Positions 11,249 through 19,962 of a DNA stretch of 64,000 nt are shown piece after piece. Where the stretch lies: NCBI RefSeq assembly GCF_004358675.1, contig NZ_SMZO01000013.1, positions 1 to 64,000 on the forward strand. The letters are read 5' to 3'. The DNA is from Meridianimarinicoccus aquatilis. Its GTDB lineage: Bacteria > Pseudomonadota > Alphaproteobacteria > Rhodobacterales > Rhodobacteraceae. The position numbers and the translations under genes are program-made. Position 1 is the first letter of the stretch. Every line of letters begins with the position of its first letter. The notes under the pieces are model-generated. The model did no database searches. It worked only from the letters and a program-made list of their open reading frames with translations, and was not told the origin of the DNA.

Positions 11249-11434
11249 GATCCGCCTTCCCAAAAGGTGCGGTTGATGTAGCCCAACCGCCCCTCCGCAA
11301 CAAGCAGTGCGCACGGGGCATCACAGCACATATGTACGAAAGTGCCGCCACGCGGATAGAATCCTTACCTATGCGGGCGAAACTTTGGCGCCATTACCGA
11401 AACCCGGCCCCTAAGCGACGCCGCCGAACAGTCG

Positions 11435-12301
11435 TTATTCCCGCGCGAGCGTTACGTCGAATTGCACAGCCAGAAACGGCTCGGTCACTTTTCCCGATAA
11501 AGCCAAACCATCGGGAAATTCGGATGCGGGTTTTTCCTTGTAACTCATGACCAGATCTTCGCGCACGCCGAACACTGTGTCTTGATCGAGATACGGATCA
11601 TCATCTGGGAAAATCTCGGTCACCAGCGATCGATAGCCCGGCGCGGTGACGATATAATGCAGATGCGAGGGACGCCACGGGTGGCGGCCGCAGGCATTGA
11701 GGATGCCGCCAACCGGACCGTCAGAAGGGACCGTATATTCCACAGGCTTCACAGTGGTGAACGCATAGCGGCCATCGTCGCCAACTGTCATCAACCCGTG
11801 AAACGAGAACATGTCCTGATCGTCGTCCTGGCTGGCATAGAGCCCGTTGGGCGCGGTCTGCCAGATGTCGAGAACGGCCCCCGGAATGGGCTTGCCATCG
11901 GTGTCGCGGATCGTGCCTTCGGCCAGTAAAACAGGCCCGCCGAAATCACGTTTCATATCGCCGCCTACGGGCAGCGGCGGCGCACCGGACACATGGAACG
12001 GCCCCAACACCGATGACGACGTGGCATTGGGGCTGGAATGCAGCATGTCGACCAGCGAGGACAGGCCAAGAACGTCAGAGAGCAGCACAAATTCGTGGCG
12101 GTCTTCTGTTTCAATCGCGGCGCAGCCTTCTAGAAAGGCAATCCCCTCACGCCACTCTTCATGGGTCAGGTTCGTCTCGCGGGCAAAGTCATGCAGGTGT
12201 CGCACCAGCGATGTCATGACTTCTCGGGTCCGGGGCGGCATATCGTCAGCCATGTAGCTGATGAATACGTCGGTAATGTTTTCTTTTGTCACATTGCGCA
12301 T
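11435..12301 (-). CDS. Intradiol ring-cleavage dioxygenase (hydroxyquinol/catechol 1,2-dioxygenase type)
   Basis: Non-haem Fe(III) dioxygenase that opens an ortho-dihydroxylated aromatic ring. The 288 residues have an N-terminal helical dimer-linker domain and a beta-sandwich. Predicted iron ligands are Tyr155 (NGLYAS), Tyr189 (KPVEYTVPSDGPVG), His213 and His215 (HPWRPSHLHY); their spacing nearly matches hydroxyquinol 1,2-dioxygenase. The gene lies 10 bases after the TRAP large permease, with a GGGGG element in the gap, so it is the last gene of the transport operon. This suggests that the imported compound or its product is aromatic. Whether the substrate is catechol or hydroxyquinol is open. 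Confidence 0.9.
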   Translation of the reverse strand: MRNVTKENITDVFISYMADDMPPRTREVMTSLVRHLHDFARETNLTHEEWREGIAFLEGCAAIETEDRHEFVLLSDVLGLSSLVDMLHSSPNATSSSVLGPFHVSGAPPLPVGGDMKRDFGGPVLLAEGTIRDTDGKPIPGAVLDIWQTAPNGLYASQDDDQDMFSFHGLMTVGDDGRYAFTTVKPVEYTVPSDGPVGGILNACGRHPWRPSHLHYIVTAPGYRSLVTEIFPDDDPYLDQDTVFGVREDLVMSYKEKPASEFPDGLALSGKVTEPFLAVQFDVTLARE

Positions 12302-12311
12302 AACGGCCCCC

Positions 12312-13616
12312 TTAGAGAAGTGCGAGACTTAGGATCGGGAATTCGATCAGGATGAACAGAACGATCAACATCACAAAGGCGAAGGGCAGCGCGCCCATGA
12401 ACACATCCTTGAGTGAGATGCGATCATCATTGATCGTCGATTTGATCACGAAACAGGATATGCCCAGTGGCGGCGTCAACAGCCCGATCTCGGCGCCGAC
12501 GACGGTGATGATGCCGAACCAGATGAGCGACATGTCCATCGCCTCGACGAGAGGCAGGAACAGCGGCACCACGATCAGGATGATGGACGCAGTGTCAAGC
12601 AGCGTGCCAAGGAACAGCATCAGCAGCACATAAAGCAGCATGATCATCCAGAAAGATGCGGAGTTGCCCGCAAGCAGGTCTTGCAACTGGTTGGGAAGCC
12701 CGGCCATGCCCAGCATCCGGCTATAGATTGACGCGGCCGTGATCAGGAAAAGAATGGCCGCCGTAATGTGCCCGGTTTCCAGCAGCGCATCCCAAAAGGC
12801 TTTCACTGACATGGACCGGCGCACAAGCGCGATAACCAAAGCCACAAGCGCGCCGGTAGCGCCCGCTTCGACCGCGGACAGCCAACCGGTATAGATGCCG
12901 CCCAGAACGACGGTGATCAGGCCAAGTGTCGGCAAGGTCTTTGATGCGATCTCGGCAGGGGTCATCCATTCGGTGTCATCGACCACACGGCCGCCGACGA
13001 AGTTCGGCGTGTAGCGGCCCATGAACCAGATGGCAGCCACGTAAGCGACCGCGAGCATGATGCCGGGAATGACCCCTGCAAGGAACATGCTGCCAACCGA
13101 CTGTTCCGCCACGAAGGAATAAATGATCAGCATCGCTGAAGGCGGAATGATCATACCCAGCACCGACGATCCCGCCACAACACCGACCGCGAAACGGGGG
13201 TTGTAGTCTTGTGCGATCATCTGCGGAACGGACACCTTGGTGAACACCGAGGCCGACGCGATGGAAGATCCGGTCACGGCAGCGAAGACAGCGTTCGCCC
13301 CGACAGTTGCCATGCCGATGCCGCCTTTGACCTTGCGAAACCGCATGGTCATGACTTCGTAGATGTCCCTTCCCAGCCCTGCCTTTGAGACGATTAATCC
13401 CATGAAGGTGAAAAGCGGGATCGTCGCGAAGCTGTATTCCATCGCGCTGTCCCCGACAGCGACCTTGAGCAGATTCAGCGCCAGCGTGAAGTTATCCCGC
13501 ATCAACCAGATTGACACAAACGACACCATGCCAAGCGCGACAGGGATGTAGACACCCGAATAGATCAGGAAAACGATGGCAACGACCGAGATAAGGCCGA
13601 TCTCAATGGGGGTCAT
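12312..13616 (-). CDS. dctM: TRAP transporter large permease (DctM family)
   Basis: The 434-residue polytopic subunit that carries the ion-coupled translocation pathway of a tripartite TRAP transporter. Roughly twelve hydrophobic segments are visible, together with the family's glycine-rich stretches (VAGSSVLGMIIPPSAMLII). The start overlaps the small-permease stop (ATGA). It works with the DctQ and DctP genes upstream in the same operon. Confidence 0.94.
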   Translation of the reverse strand: MTPIEIGLISVVAIVFLIYSGVYIPVALGMVSFVSIWLMRDNFTLALNLLKVAVGDSAMEYSFATIPLFTFMGLIVSKAGLGRDIYEVMTMRFRKVKGGIGMATVGANAVFAAVTGSSIASASVFTKVSVPQMIAQDYNPRFAVGVVAGSSVLGMIIPPSAMLIIYSFVAEQSVGSMFLAGVIPGIMLAVAYVAAIWFMGRYTPNFVGGRVVDDTEWMTPAEIASKTLPTLGLITVVLGGIYTGWLSAVEAGATGALVALVIALVRRSMSVKAFWDALLETGHITAAILFLITAASIYSRMLGMAGLPNQLQDLLAGNSASFWMIMLLYVLLMLFLGTLLDTASIILIVVPLFLPLVEAMDMSLIWFGIITVVGAEIGLLTPPLGISCFVIKSTINDDRISLKDVFMGALPFAFVMLIVLFILIEFPILSLALL

Positions 13617-14164
13617 GTTTCGGGCTCGTCGTGTTCAGGGGCGCGGACCAGGTGCGGACGGTCCTGCGCGGTGATGACTTTGAGCGTGAAGATGACACAG
13701 GACAGCGCACAGCCCGATGCGATCACCAGTTTGATTGGCCACCACGGCGCGGTGAACAATCCAGGCACACCGAAATAGTCCTGGGTTTCCCACATCTTCA
13801 GAAACTCGGGGAACATGATGTACGCGATCAATCCCATGAAAATGGCAGAGACCGCGTTGATAATGCGGCGCATGTTGGCAGCCATTTTGGGCCGCCTATT
13901 GTGCACCACATTCAAAAATCCATCAGACCGTGTCAGGCGGTCCACCCGGACCACATCGGCCAGTTGCAGGAACACGATTAAGACCACCGACAGTTGAACG
14001 ATCTCATAGGTGCCTTTGAGTGGCGCGCTAAAGACGCCGCGCGCCACCACATCGACGTTGAGGATCACAACCAACCCCAGAACGGCAAGGGTTCCGGCAG
14101 CGTTGGCAGCAATCGCAATGGTATTGGCGACCCGAGACAGGCCAGCCAGTGCAGACTTGAGCAT
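13613..14164 (-). CDS. dctQ: TRAP transporter small permease (DctQ family)
   Basis: A 183-residue protein with four hydrophobic segments and the LQLADVVRVDRLTRSDGF loop typical of DctQ. It stabilises the large permease, with which it overlaps by 4 bases. It lies 33 bases downstream of the binding-protein gene. The C-terminal tail is charged and cytoplasmic. Confidence 0.92.
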   Translation of the reverse strand: MLKSALAGLSRVANTIAIAANAAGTLAVLGLVVILNVDVVARGVFSAPLKGTYEIVQLSVVLIVFLQLADVVRVDRLTRSDGFLNVVHNRRPKMAANMRRIINAVSAIFMGLIAYIMFPEFLKMWETQDYFGVPGLFTAPWWPIKLVIASGCALSCVIFTLKVITAQDRPHLVRAPEHDEPET

Positions 14165-14197
14165 AATCTTCGCCCCTTCTCGGGTCGCTGTGGGGTA

Positions 14198-15271
14198 TTA
14201 CTGCTGGGTCCAGTCGCGAACGCCGACAAAACCGGCGGCCTCAAGCTTGCCCAGATAGGATGCAAGCATGGCTGTCCCGTCTTCGCCGTTATCGTTCTGA
14301 ATTGTGACCCATTCCTGAGCGATGTTTGGCATCGCTTCGGCCCATGCAGCGCGTTCCTCGGCAGATACATCGGTTACGGTACCACCGGACGCGACATAAT
14401 CAGCTTCGGCCTTGGAAGCCACGTCCATCGTGATCTCAGCCAGATGATCACGGTAATCGATGGCAACGGCTTTCATAACGTCTTTCACACTATCGGGCAG
14501 TTTGTTCCAATAGTCCGCGTTTACCGTCACTGTCTTGGAATTGACCGAGCCAAAATCGGTACGGACCATATAGGGAGCGACTTCTGCGATGTTGAAGGTC
14601 GCGGCAGCTTCCGGCCACAACATGGCGCAATCAACAAGACCGGTTTGAAGCATGTTGTAGAAGTCGGTCAGGCCGCCCCGCACACCGGCGACATCCTTGA
14701 TGCCTTCGAGATAGCGCAAGATGATGCCGGCACCGGCGATCTTGCGCCCCTCAAGATCAGAGATCGAATTTACTGGATCCGAGCAGAACAACTGATAGCT
14801 GTTCAGCACAACGCCCGTGGCAAGATACACTTGGTTCTGCGCAGCAAATTCATTCTGCATGGCAGGGTATTCGCGGGCAATCTCGTCCACCGCTTTTGCA
14901 ACTGCGCGCGCATCAGAGGCGACAAAGGGCGTTGACCCGGCAAGCCCCTGGGCAGGCAACTTGGACGAGTGGAAAATGGTGGTAACGATGCCGATGTCAC
15001 CAAGGCCCAACTGGATCCCTTCCAACACGCCGCGTGGCTTCACGATGGAACCACCATAGTTTTCCTGCCAGCTCATTTCATAATCGCCCGCTTCGGCAAG
15101 ACGGCGATCAACTTCAGGGGTGAAAAAGTTAGTGAATTCCCGCACCCACATCGCGCGGTCCGGATAGCCATCGATAACGACGGCTGAAACGGTTTCCTGC
15201 GCAACGACAGGCAGGGCCGTTGCTGTCGCAAGTGCGGCGCCAAGCAGGCTGCTTCGTGTCCAATTGATCAT
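14198..15271 (-). CDS. dctP: TRAP transporter substrate-binding protein (DctP family)
   Basis: Periplasmic receptor of 357 residues with a signal peptide (SSLLGAALATATALPVVAQE, cleavage near residue 25). The IAGAGIILRYLEGIKDVAGVRGG segment and the NSKTVTVNADYWNKLPDSVKDVM segment are typical of DctP receptors. The ATG at 15271 has a GGGAGGAA element in front. The ligand is unknown. Its operon companions (ring-cleavage dioxygenase, FAH-family hydrolase, reductase) argue for an aromatic acid or ring-derived acid rather than a C4-dicarboxylate. Confidence 0.93.
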   Translation of the reverse strand: MINWTRSSLLGAALATATALPVVAQETVSAVVIDGYPDRAMWVREFTNFFTPEVDRRLAEAGDYEMSWQENYGGSIVKPRGVLEGIQLGLGDIGIVTTIFHSSKLPAQGLAGSTPFVASDARAVAKAVDEIAREYPAMQNEFAAQNQVYLATGVVLNSYQLFCSDPVNSISDLEGRKIAGAGIILRYLEGIKDVAGVRGGLTDFYNMLQTGLVDCAMLWPEAAATFNIAEVAPYMVRTDFGSVNSKTVTVNADYWNKLPDSVKDVMKAVAIDYRDHLAEITMDVASKAEADYVASGGTVTDVSAEERAAWAEAMPNIAQEWVTIQNDNGEDGTAMLASYLGKLEAAGFVGVRDWTQQ

Positions 15272-15444
15272 GATCTGTTCCTCCCAGAGTAGTGTGTTGA
15301 TTGGTTCAAGTGTTCTTGCCGAAATCCATTATCGCCACTTCGAAGGTGGAATTGTCTGGATTGACGGAATTTGGGCAGGGGCAAATCGCGGCCGTCTTGG
15401 TTTGCGCGACTGTATTTGCTTCGATCCGCATTGCCCCTGCCCGT

Positions 15445-16110
15445 TCATGCAAAACTGCACACATCGTCGAATGCGAAGCGCGGCAGTTTCTGGAACAACT
15501 TGCTTTCGTCGGCATAGCCAATGTTGCACAGAAAGTTGGACTTCAGTGACGTGCCTGCAAAAAACTCTTCGTCCACGATTTCGTTCGAGAACCCTGACAT
15601 CGCCCCAACATCCAGCCCCAATGCCCGCGCTGCAATCATGAAGTACGCCCCTTGCAGGGTGCCATTGCGATAGGCCGTGTCGTTGGAGTACTCCGGCTTT
15701 CCGTCGAAAAGATGCCGCCGATCTTCGTGCGGGAACAGGTATGGAAGCTGTTTCCAGTGATCCAGATCATAAGCAATAATGGCCGTCACAGGGGCGCCCA
15801 TCATCTTGGCAACATTCGCGGGCTTAAGCGACTTTGCCAGCCTCTCTTTGCCTTCGGGCGATTTCACAAATACGAACCGGGCTGGCAGCGTGTTCATGCT
15901 GGTGGGTCCGTTAATCGTGATGTCGTAAAGCTCGTGTAGCAAAGCGTCCGGAATTGGCTTGTCCATCCATGCGTAATGCGAGCGTGCACCGCGCAAAATC
16001 AGGTCAATGCCATCATCCGAAAGCCGACCGATGCGGCCGCGCAACTCGCGCACGTCGGCCTGGGCCTTTTCGCGGACAAGCTCCAGCTCTTTTCCGGTTG
16101 GCGCGTTCAC
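15445..16110 (-). CDS. Nitroreductase-family protein, RutE/HadB-like (putative malonic semialdehyde reductase)
   Basis: FMN-type oxidoreductase fold of 221 residues. The segments GPTSMNTLPARFVFVKSPEG and AYRNGTLQGAYFMIAARALG match the malonic-semialdehyde-reductase (RutE) subgroup. It overlaps the FAH-family gene upstream by 4 bases and precedes the dctP gene by 173 bases. In this locus it could reduce a semialdehyde or an unsaturated ring-cleavage product; this is inference. A link to the decayed malonate locus nearby is also conceivable. Confidence 0.8.
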   Translation of the reverse strand: MNAPTGKELELVREKAQADVRELRGRIGRLSDDGIDLILRGARSHYAWMDKPIPDALLHELYDITINGPTSMNTLPARFVFVKSPEGKERLAKSLKPANVAKMMGAPVTAIIAYDLDHWKQLPYLFPHEDRRHLFDGKPEYSNDTAYRNGTLQGAYFMIAARALGLDVGAMSGFSNEIVDEEFFAGTSLKSNFLCNIGYADESKLFQKLPRFAFDDVCSFA

Positions 16111-16991
16111 TCTGCTGCCACCGATGCGACGAAGTCTTTTTCATCGACGATGGGGCTGGAACATATCCCGATGCCCTCGATTTCGATATCGACCACTTCG
16201 CCGGGCTTGAGCCAGCGCGGGTTTGGTTTTTTGGCGTGCCCGACGCCCGGCGGCGTGCCCATAGCGATCAAGTCGCCCGGCTCTAGCGTGGTGTATTCCG
16301 AAATGGTTGCAATGGTCTGGGCAACGGACCAGATCATGTTCCCCGTGTTGGACGACTGCAGGATTTCGTCCCCGACCCGGCTTTCGATTTTCAAGCCAGC
16401 GGCACCAGCGGGGACTTCGTCCGGCGTTACGACAAACGGGCCAATCGCGCCGGTGTTGTCGAAGTTCTTACCCGGCGTCCACTGATGCGTTTTGCGTTGG
16501 TAGTCGCGAACCGAGCCGTCGTTGAACACTGTGTAGCCGAACACATGGTCAAGCGCGTTAGCTTCGGAAATATGCCGCCCGCCCTTCCCAACGATCAGCA
16601 TCAACTCTGCCTCGTAATCCAGCTTGTCCGAACATTCTGGTCGCACCAACGGGGCACCCGCAGCCATGATGGAGTTCTTCCCGCGCATGAAAAGCGCAGG
16701 GTAGTCAGGGATCTCGTAGCCGCCTTCTTTGATGTGGTCGGTATAGTTCAGGCCAAGGCAGATGATCGTTCCGGGTTCAGCCACGGGCAACGCCGGTGTA
16801 ACCGATGCCAGCGGAACGCTAGGTGCCCCTTCAATCTTGCCAGCAACCGCATCGGCAAGACCGGGTGTGGTGATCAAAGCCATAAGGTCGGGGCCAATAG
16901 CAGGGTCCAAAGCCGTGAGATTGACTGCATTTTCGCCAGTTACAGCAAAAACGGCCGTGCCGTCCGGCGTAGCACCTACGAGATATTTCAT
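16107..16991 (-). CDS. Fumarylacetoacetate hydrolase (FAH) family protein
   Basis: A 294-residue enzyme of the FAH superfamily, which cleaves or decarboxylates beta-keto acids from aromatic catabolism. Predicted divalent-metal ligands are Glu127, Glu129 (LDYEAEL) and Asp158 (VFNDGSVRDYQ). The catalytic NYTDH motif starts at residue 82, and GDLIAMGTPPGVG lies near residue 240. It is the first gene of the minus-strand catabolic operon and is divergent from the YciI-like gene. The exact reaction is unknown. Confidence 0.88.
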   Translation of the reverse strand: MKYLVGATPDGTAVFAVTGENAVNLTALDPAIGPDLMALITTPGLADAVAGKIEGAPSVPLASVTPALPVAEPGTIICLGLNYTDHIKEGGYEIPDYPALFMRGKNSIMAAGAPLVRPECSDKLDYEAELMLIVGKGGRHISEANALDHVFGYTVFNDGSVRDYQRKTHQWTPGKNFDNTGAIGPFVVTPDEVPAGAAGLKIESRVGDEILQSSNTGNMIWSVAQTIATISEYTTLEPGDLIAMGTPPGVGHAKKPNPRWLKPGEVVDIEIEGIGICSSPIVDEKDFVASVAAE

Positions 16992-17002
16992 GATCGCAAT
17001 CC

Positions 17003-17032
17003 TTGTCAGTTCACAGTGTTTCTGCCTATAAT
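17003..17032 (+). promoter_or_regulatory. Sigma70-like promoter for the YciI/GntR genes
   Basis: TTGTCA at 17003-17008 and TATAAT at 17027-17032 are separated by 18 bases, a near-consensus housekeeping promoter pointing towards the YciI-like gene. Transcription would start near 17039, just before the palindrome at 17050. Confidence 0.65.
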
Positions 17033-17049
17033 ATTGGAGTATGTCAATT

Positions 17050-17061
17050 AATATCGATATT
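17050..17061. promoter_or_regulatory. 12-base perfect palindrome, candidate regulator operator
   Basis: AATATCGATATT reads the same on both strands and stands out in an AT-rich island of about 40 bases. It lies just downstream of the predicted start of transcription of the plus-strand genes, in the divergent region shared with the catabolic operon. The GntR protein encoded 430 bases away is the natural candidate to bind it; this is inference. Confidence 0.5.
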
Positions 17062-17081
17062 TTACCTAGGGAGGTTTGGAA

Positions 17082-17468
17082 ATGGTTGCGTTTGCTGATT
17101 ACAAGGCAGAGGCCAAGTCACGCGGTGCGCTTGCCCTCGAACTCTATGTAACACAAAGCGTTCCAGAGAAATCGCCAGCAGAGGTTAAGGCCGTTTTGCC
17201 AGACCACCTTGCCTATCAGGCAGATTTGGAACGTGCAGGTAAACTTGCGCTGGCGGGACCGTTGTCGACACCGGATGGCGAGAATATCGAAGGCATGGGC
17301 TTGATCATCTATCGCGCAGACAGCCTTGAGGCGGCCCGTGCTTTGGCCGAGGCCGATCCGATGCACAAAACAGGCGCACGCAGCTTCACCCTGCGCCGGT
17401 GGCTGGTCAACGAAGGATCACTGACGCTAAGTGTTGGTCTTTCTACCAAGAGTGTTTCACTGGGCTAA
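17082..17468 (+). CDS. YciI-like (dimeric alpha-beta barrel) protein
   Basis: A small soluble protein of 128 residues. The LPDHLAYQADLERAGKLALAGPL stretch is typical of the YciI family, with the conserved His at about residue 47. YciI-like proteins are often small isomerase- or dehalogenase-like members of aromatic pathways. The ATG at 17082 follows a strong AGGGAGG element, and the TTG 6 bases earlier is unlikely. It is divergent from the FAH-family gene and precedes the GntR gene by 22 bases. Confidence 0.78.
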   Translation: MVAFADYKAEAKSRGALALELYVTQSVPEKSPAEVKAVLPDHLAYQADLERAGKLALAGPLSTPDGENIEGMGLIIYRADSLEAARALAEADPMHKTGARSFTLRRWLVNEGSLTLSVGLSTKSVSLG

Positions 17469-17490
17469 CACCTTCAGGAGAGAGAGAGAC

Positions 17491-18156
17491 ATGAACATGA
17501 TCGACAACAGTGGCAAGGAAACATCGGCGACGCGCGGTGCGTACTTGGCGCTGCGTGAAATGATTCTCTTGGGGAAATTGCCAGCCGGGCAGAAACTAAA
17601 GATCGAACAGTTACGGTCGATGCTGAACACCGGCGCGTCGCCCGTCCGGGAAGCCCTGAGTTTGCTGACATCTGACATGCTTGTTGAACGGATCGATCAA
17701 CGCGGCTTTCGCGCAGCCCCGGCCAGCAAAGCAAACTTCGAAGAGATCCTGACCCTGCGCTGCGTGCTTGAAGGCATGGCCCTTCGGCAGTCAGTCACCA
17801 ACGGGTCACCGGAATGGGAAGAACGGCTGATCCTGTCGCATCACCGCATGAATCGCGCGGCCAGCCAGGACACCGCGACCTTTGAAGACGCGCACAAGAC
17901 CTTTCATATGACACTGATCGATAGCTGTGGCTCTCCCATGCTCGAGCGGTATTGCAGTCAACTGTACGATCTGAATATCCGCTATCGCTATCTTGCTGCG
18001 GTGAGCGATACCTATCAAAAGCGCGACATTCCGGCCGAGCACCAGCAGATCCTTGATGCGGCCGTGAAACACGATGCAGACGCCGCTGTTGAACATCTTC
18101 TGAGCCATTACCGGCTTACAGGAGAGTACCTGACCAACCAGATGTCGGACCCTTAG
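17491..18156 (+). CDS. GntR-family (FCD subfamily) transcriptional regulator
   Basis: A 221-residue regulator with an N-terminal winged helix (LKIEQLRSMLNTGASPVREA, about residues 38-57) and a C-terminal FCD ligand domain, whose metal-binding His residues lie in HKTFHMTLI and EHQQILDA. The ATG at 17491 has an AGGAGAGAGAGAG ribosome site. It may control the divergent aromatic operon. Alternatively it is the orphaned regulator of the decayed malonate genes that follow directly, since in rhizobia a GntR protein (MatR) controls matAB. Confidence 0.88.
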   Translation: MNMIDNSGKETSATRGAYLALREMILLGKLPAGQKLKIEQLRSMLNTGASPVREALSLLTSDMLVERIDQRGFRAAPASKANFEEILTLRCVLEGMALRQSVTNGSPEWEERLILSHHRMNRAASQDTATFEDAHKTFHMTLIDSCGSPMLERYCSQLYDLNIRYRYLAAVSDTYQKRDIPAEHQQILDAAVKHDADAAVEHLLSHYRLTGEYLTNQMSDP

Positions 18157-18182
18157 TTTTGGCGATTTTATGGCAGTAGTGT

Positions 18183-18498
18183 CGCCAAAGCGGGAGACTA
18201 ACTGTACAGCATAGCCAATTCCTTGGCGACTTGCTCTCGGCTTTGTTTGATCGCCGAAACGCCCTTGGGGGCGAAAATGATACCCGAACCATCATTGATC
18301 TTTGCCGCGCATTGCTGTCGCCAGAAGGCGAAGTGTCCGGCCTGTCGCTTGCGTCGAGTGTCTTGGCCCGCTACCGCGCGCTAGCCTCAGATCAAAAGCT
18401 GGGCTTCTTCACATCCTGAACGAAGAGTTGGAATTTGATGCAGCAACCGTAGCCCGCTTGGCGGCAGAGTACGCATCGGCCCCGTTGCAATGGCGCTG
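18183..18498 (+). pseudogene. Malonyl-CoA decarboxylase (matA) remnant
   Basis: The reading from 18183 to 18419 gives LCRALLSPEGEVSGLSLAS and ALASDQKLGFF, the N-terminal helical domain of malonyl-CoA decarboxylase. After GFF the frame breaks by one base and continues in another frame as HILNEELEFDAATVARLAAE up to a stop near 18498. No start codon is obvious, and the catalytic domain (over 300 residues) is missing. It directly follows the GntR gene. The match is from memory of the family; a protein search would settle it. Confidence 0.75.
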
Positions 18499-18975
18499 AA
18501 CGCATGCGGACCCGATGATCTGGCAGCGCTGCTATACACCTCTGCCACGACCGGGCGATGGAAGGGTGCGATGCTGCCGCATAGCAATCTTCTGTCCAAT
18601 GCAACTGCACTGACGGAATTGTGGCAGATCACATCATCTGATCGCCTGATCCACGCGCTGCCAATCTTTAATACCCAATGCCTTTTCATTGCGATGAACC
18701 CTTCGCTTCTTGCCGGAGCGCAAGTTCGGTTCATGACGGCCTTCAATGTCGATCTGATCGTGGACGAATTGCCAAGGTCCAGCATGAAGATGGGCGTATT
18801 TCCGTGGTGGGTCGTGAGGTATATCTCATCATTTCCAGCGGCTACAACATCCACCCCAAGAAAGTCGAAGACGTCATGAATGATGTGGGCAGCGTGTTGG
18901 AAAGCGCCGTTTTCGAAATTGCGCATCCCGATTTCGGCGAAAGTGTTCTTGCGGCAGTGGTTCTTGAAGATTGCG
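18490..18975 (+). pseudogene. Malonyl-CoA synthetase (matB) remnant in two fused pieces
   Basis: The first piece (18490 to about 18760) reads GPDDLAALLYTSATTGRWKG and LIHALPIFNTQCLFIAMNPS, the central adenylate-forming motifs of MatB. The next piece, in a different frame (about 18770 to 18975), reads GRISVVGREVYLIISSGYN, then KKVEDVMNDVGSVLESAVFE and HPDFGESVLAAVV, the C-terminal hinge and lid. Roughly 150-200 residues between the pieces are gone, as are the N-terminus and the extreme C-terminus. The gene cannot make a working enzyme. Confidence 0.8.
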
Positions 18976-19380
18976 CTTGGTCTGTCGGGGTTCATAGGGC
19001 GCAGTCTGGCCGAGGTTTCGCCGGTGACGGCCTTGACCGGGCAGATGGACCTGTCTGCCATGCCCGGAAGGGTATTTCTTGCCCTGCTGCCTGTGTTGAT
19101 CACAGTGGGCGGCCAAGTGGCGTAAAGCCCGATCATCCTTGTGGTGTTCATCGGGCAAGCCACCTAGGCACTTTCAGCCCTGCCGGCAGACCCCGCGCAT
19201 ATCGTTTTTGCGTTCAGGGCGGGATGGGCGACTTCCATGTTTGCATGCGCTAACGCCACCGCGACCTTGCTGATTTTCGCCACATCAAACATCTCACCAA
19301 CCACCCTCACGTGGCGCTGGAACCTGCGCTATGGCGATCTGATATGTGGTTCTGGTCGGGATATGCGCGGCGCTTGAAGC
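18961..19380 (+). pseudogene. C-terminal remnant of a polytopic membrane protein, probably a transporter
   Basis: One frame from 18961 reads FLKIALGLSGFIGRSLAEVS and FLALLPVLITVGGQVA, then a TAA, then SPIILVVFIGQAT, then a TAG, then ALSALPADPAHIVFAFRAGW and NISPTTLTWRWNLRYGDL. Apart from the two in-frame stops it looks like about 135 residues from the end of a multi-spanning carrier. Position after matB suggests a malonate or dicarboxylate carrier, but the family is not identified. Confidence 0.6.
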
Positions 19381-19962
19381 CTAGCGTGGCGGGATGCCTT
19401 TGCCCTTGCCTGCCTGCGTGACACCGTCGATCAGCACGAACATGATCGTGCAAGGTTCCGTTCCCCGGTTGGCCCAAGCATGATTAGTGCCGCGTTGAAC
19501 CACGACATCGCCCGCTTTCAAATGCACATCGTCCTCTTCATTATCCATGAGCATCCATATCTCGCCCGACATGACGATGCCGTAGTCCACACTGTCTGTG
19601 CGATGCATCCAAGGATGGCGCCCGCCCTGAACGACATTCGCCCCGGCGCCCATTTCGGCGAAGGCCGCCGCGCCATCCTCGCTTGAAAGGCGCGCCATGA
19701 CTTCGGGATCTTCTGGCATGAATTCCACACAGCGAAATACACTGCCGTGCTGGGGCGGGTGCAGGATGAATGGCCCGGTGCAGGTTTCCGTCGGCCCATC
19801 GTATTCAGCTGGCGTTTGGTCCGTCAGCCAAAAGTTGGTCAGGCGAACACCGGGGCGATTGGGCCGTTCCAAGATCTGGTTAGCGATTTGATCACTTTCG
19901 ATGATCGCCACGCCTTGTGCGTCATGCCCGGTCACGACCCGGCGGTATTCCTTGTGTTTCAT
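19381..19962 (-). CDS. Cupin-domain protein
   Basis: A soluble protein of 193 residues. The C-terminal half carries a cupin core: GRHPWMHRTDSVDYGIVMSG (His at the metal-binding positions), then LKAGDVVVQRGTNHAWANRG. The N-terminal half is a second, degenerate beta domain. The ATG overlaps the stop of the TAXI-TRAP permease, so it belongs to that operon. Single-cupin proteins of this type near TRAP systems are often small dioxygenases or sensors, but no activity can be assigned. Confidence 0.8.
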   Translation of the reverse strand: MKHKEYRRVVTGHDAQGVAIIESDQIANQILERPNRPGVRLTNFWLTDQTPAEYDGPTETCTGPFILHPPQHGSVFRCVEFMPEDPEVMARLSSEDGAAAFAEMGAGANVVQGGRHPWMHRTDSVDYGIVMSGEIWMLMDNEEDDVHLKAGDVVVQRGTNHAWANRGTEPCTIMFVLIDGVTQAGKGKGIPPR

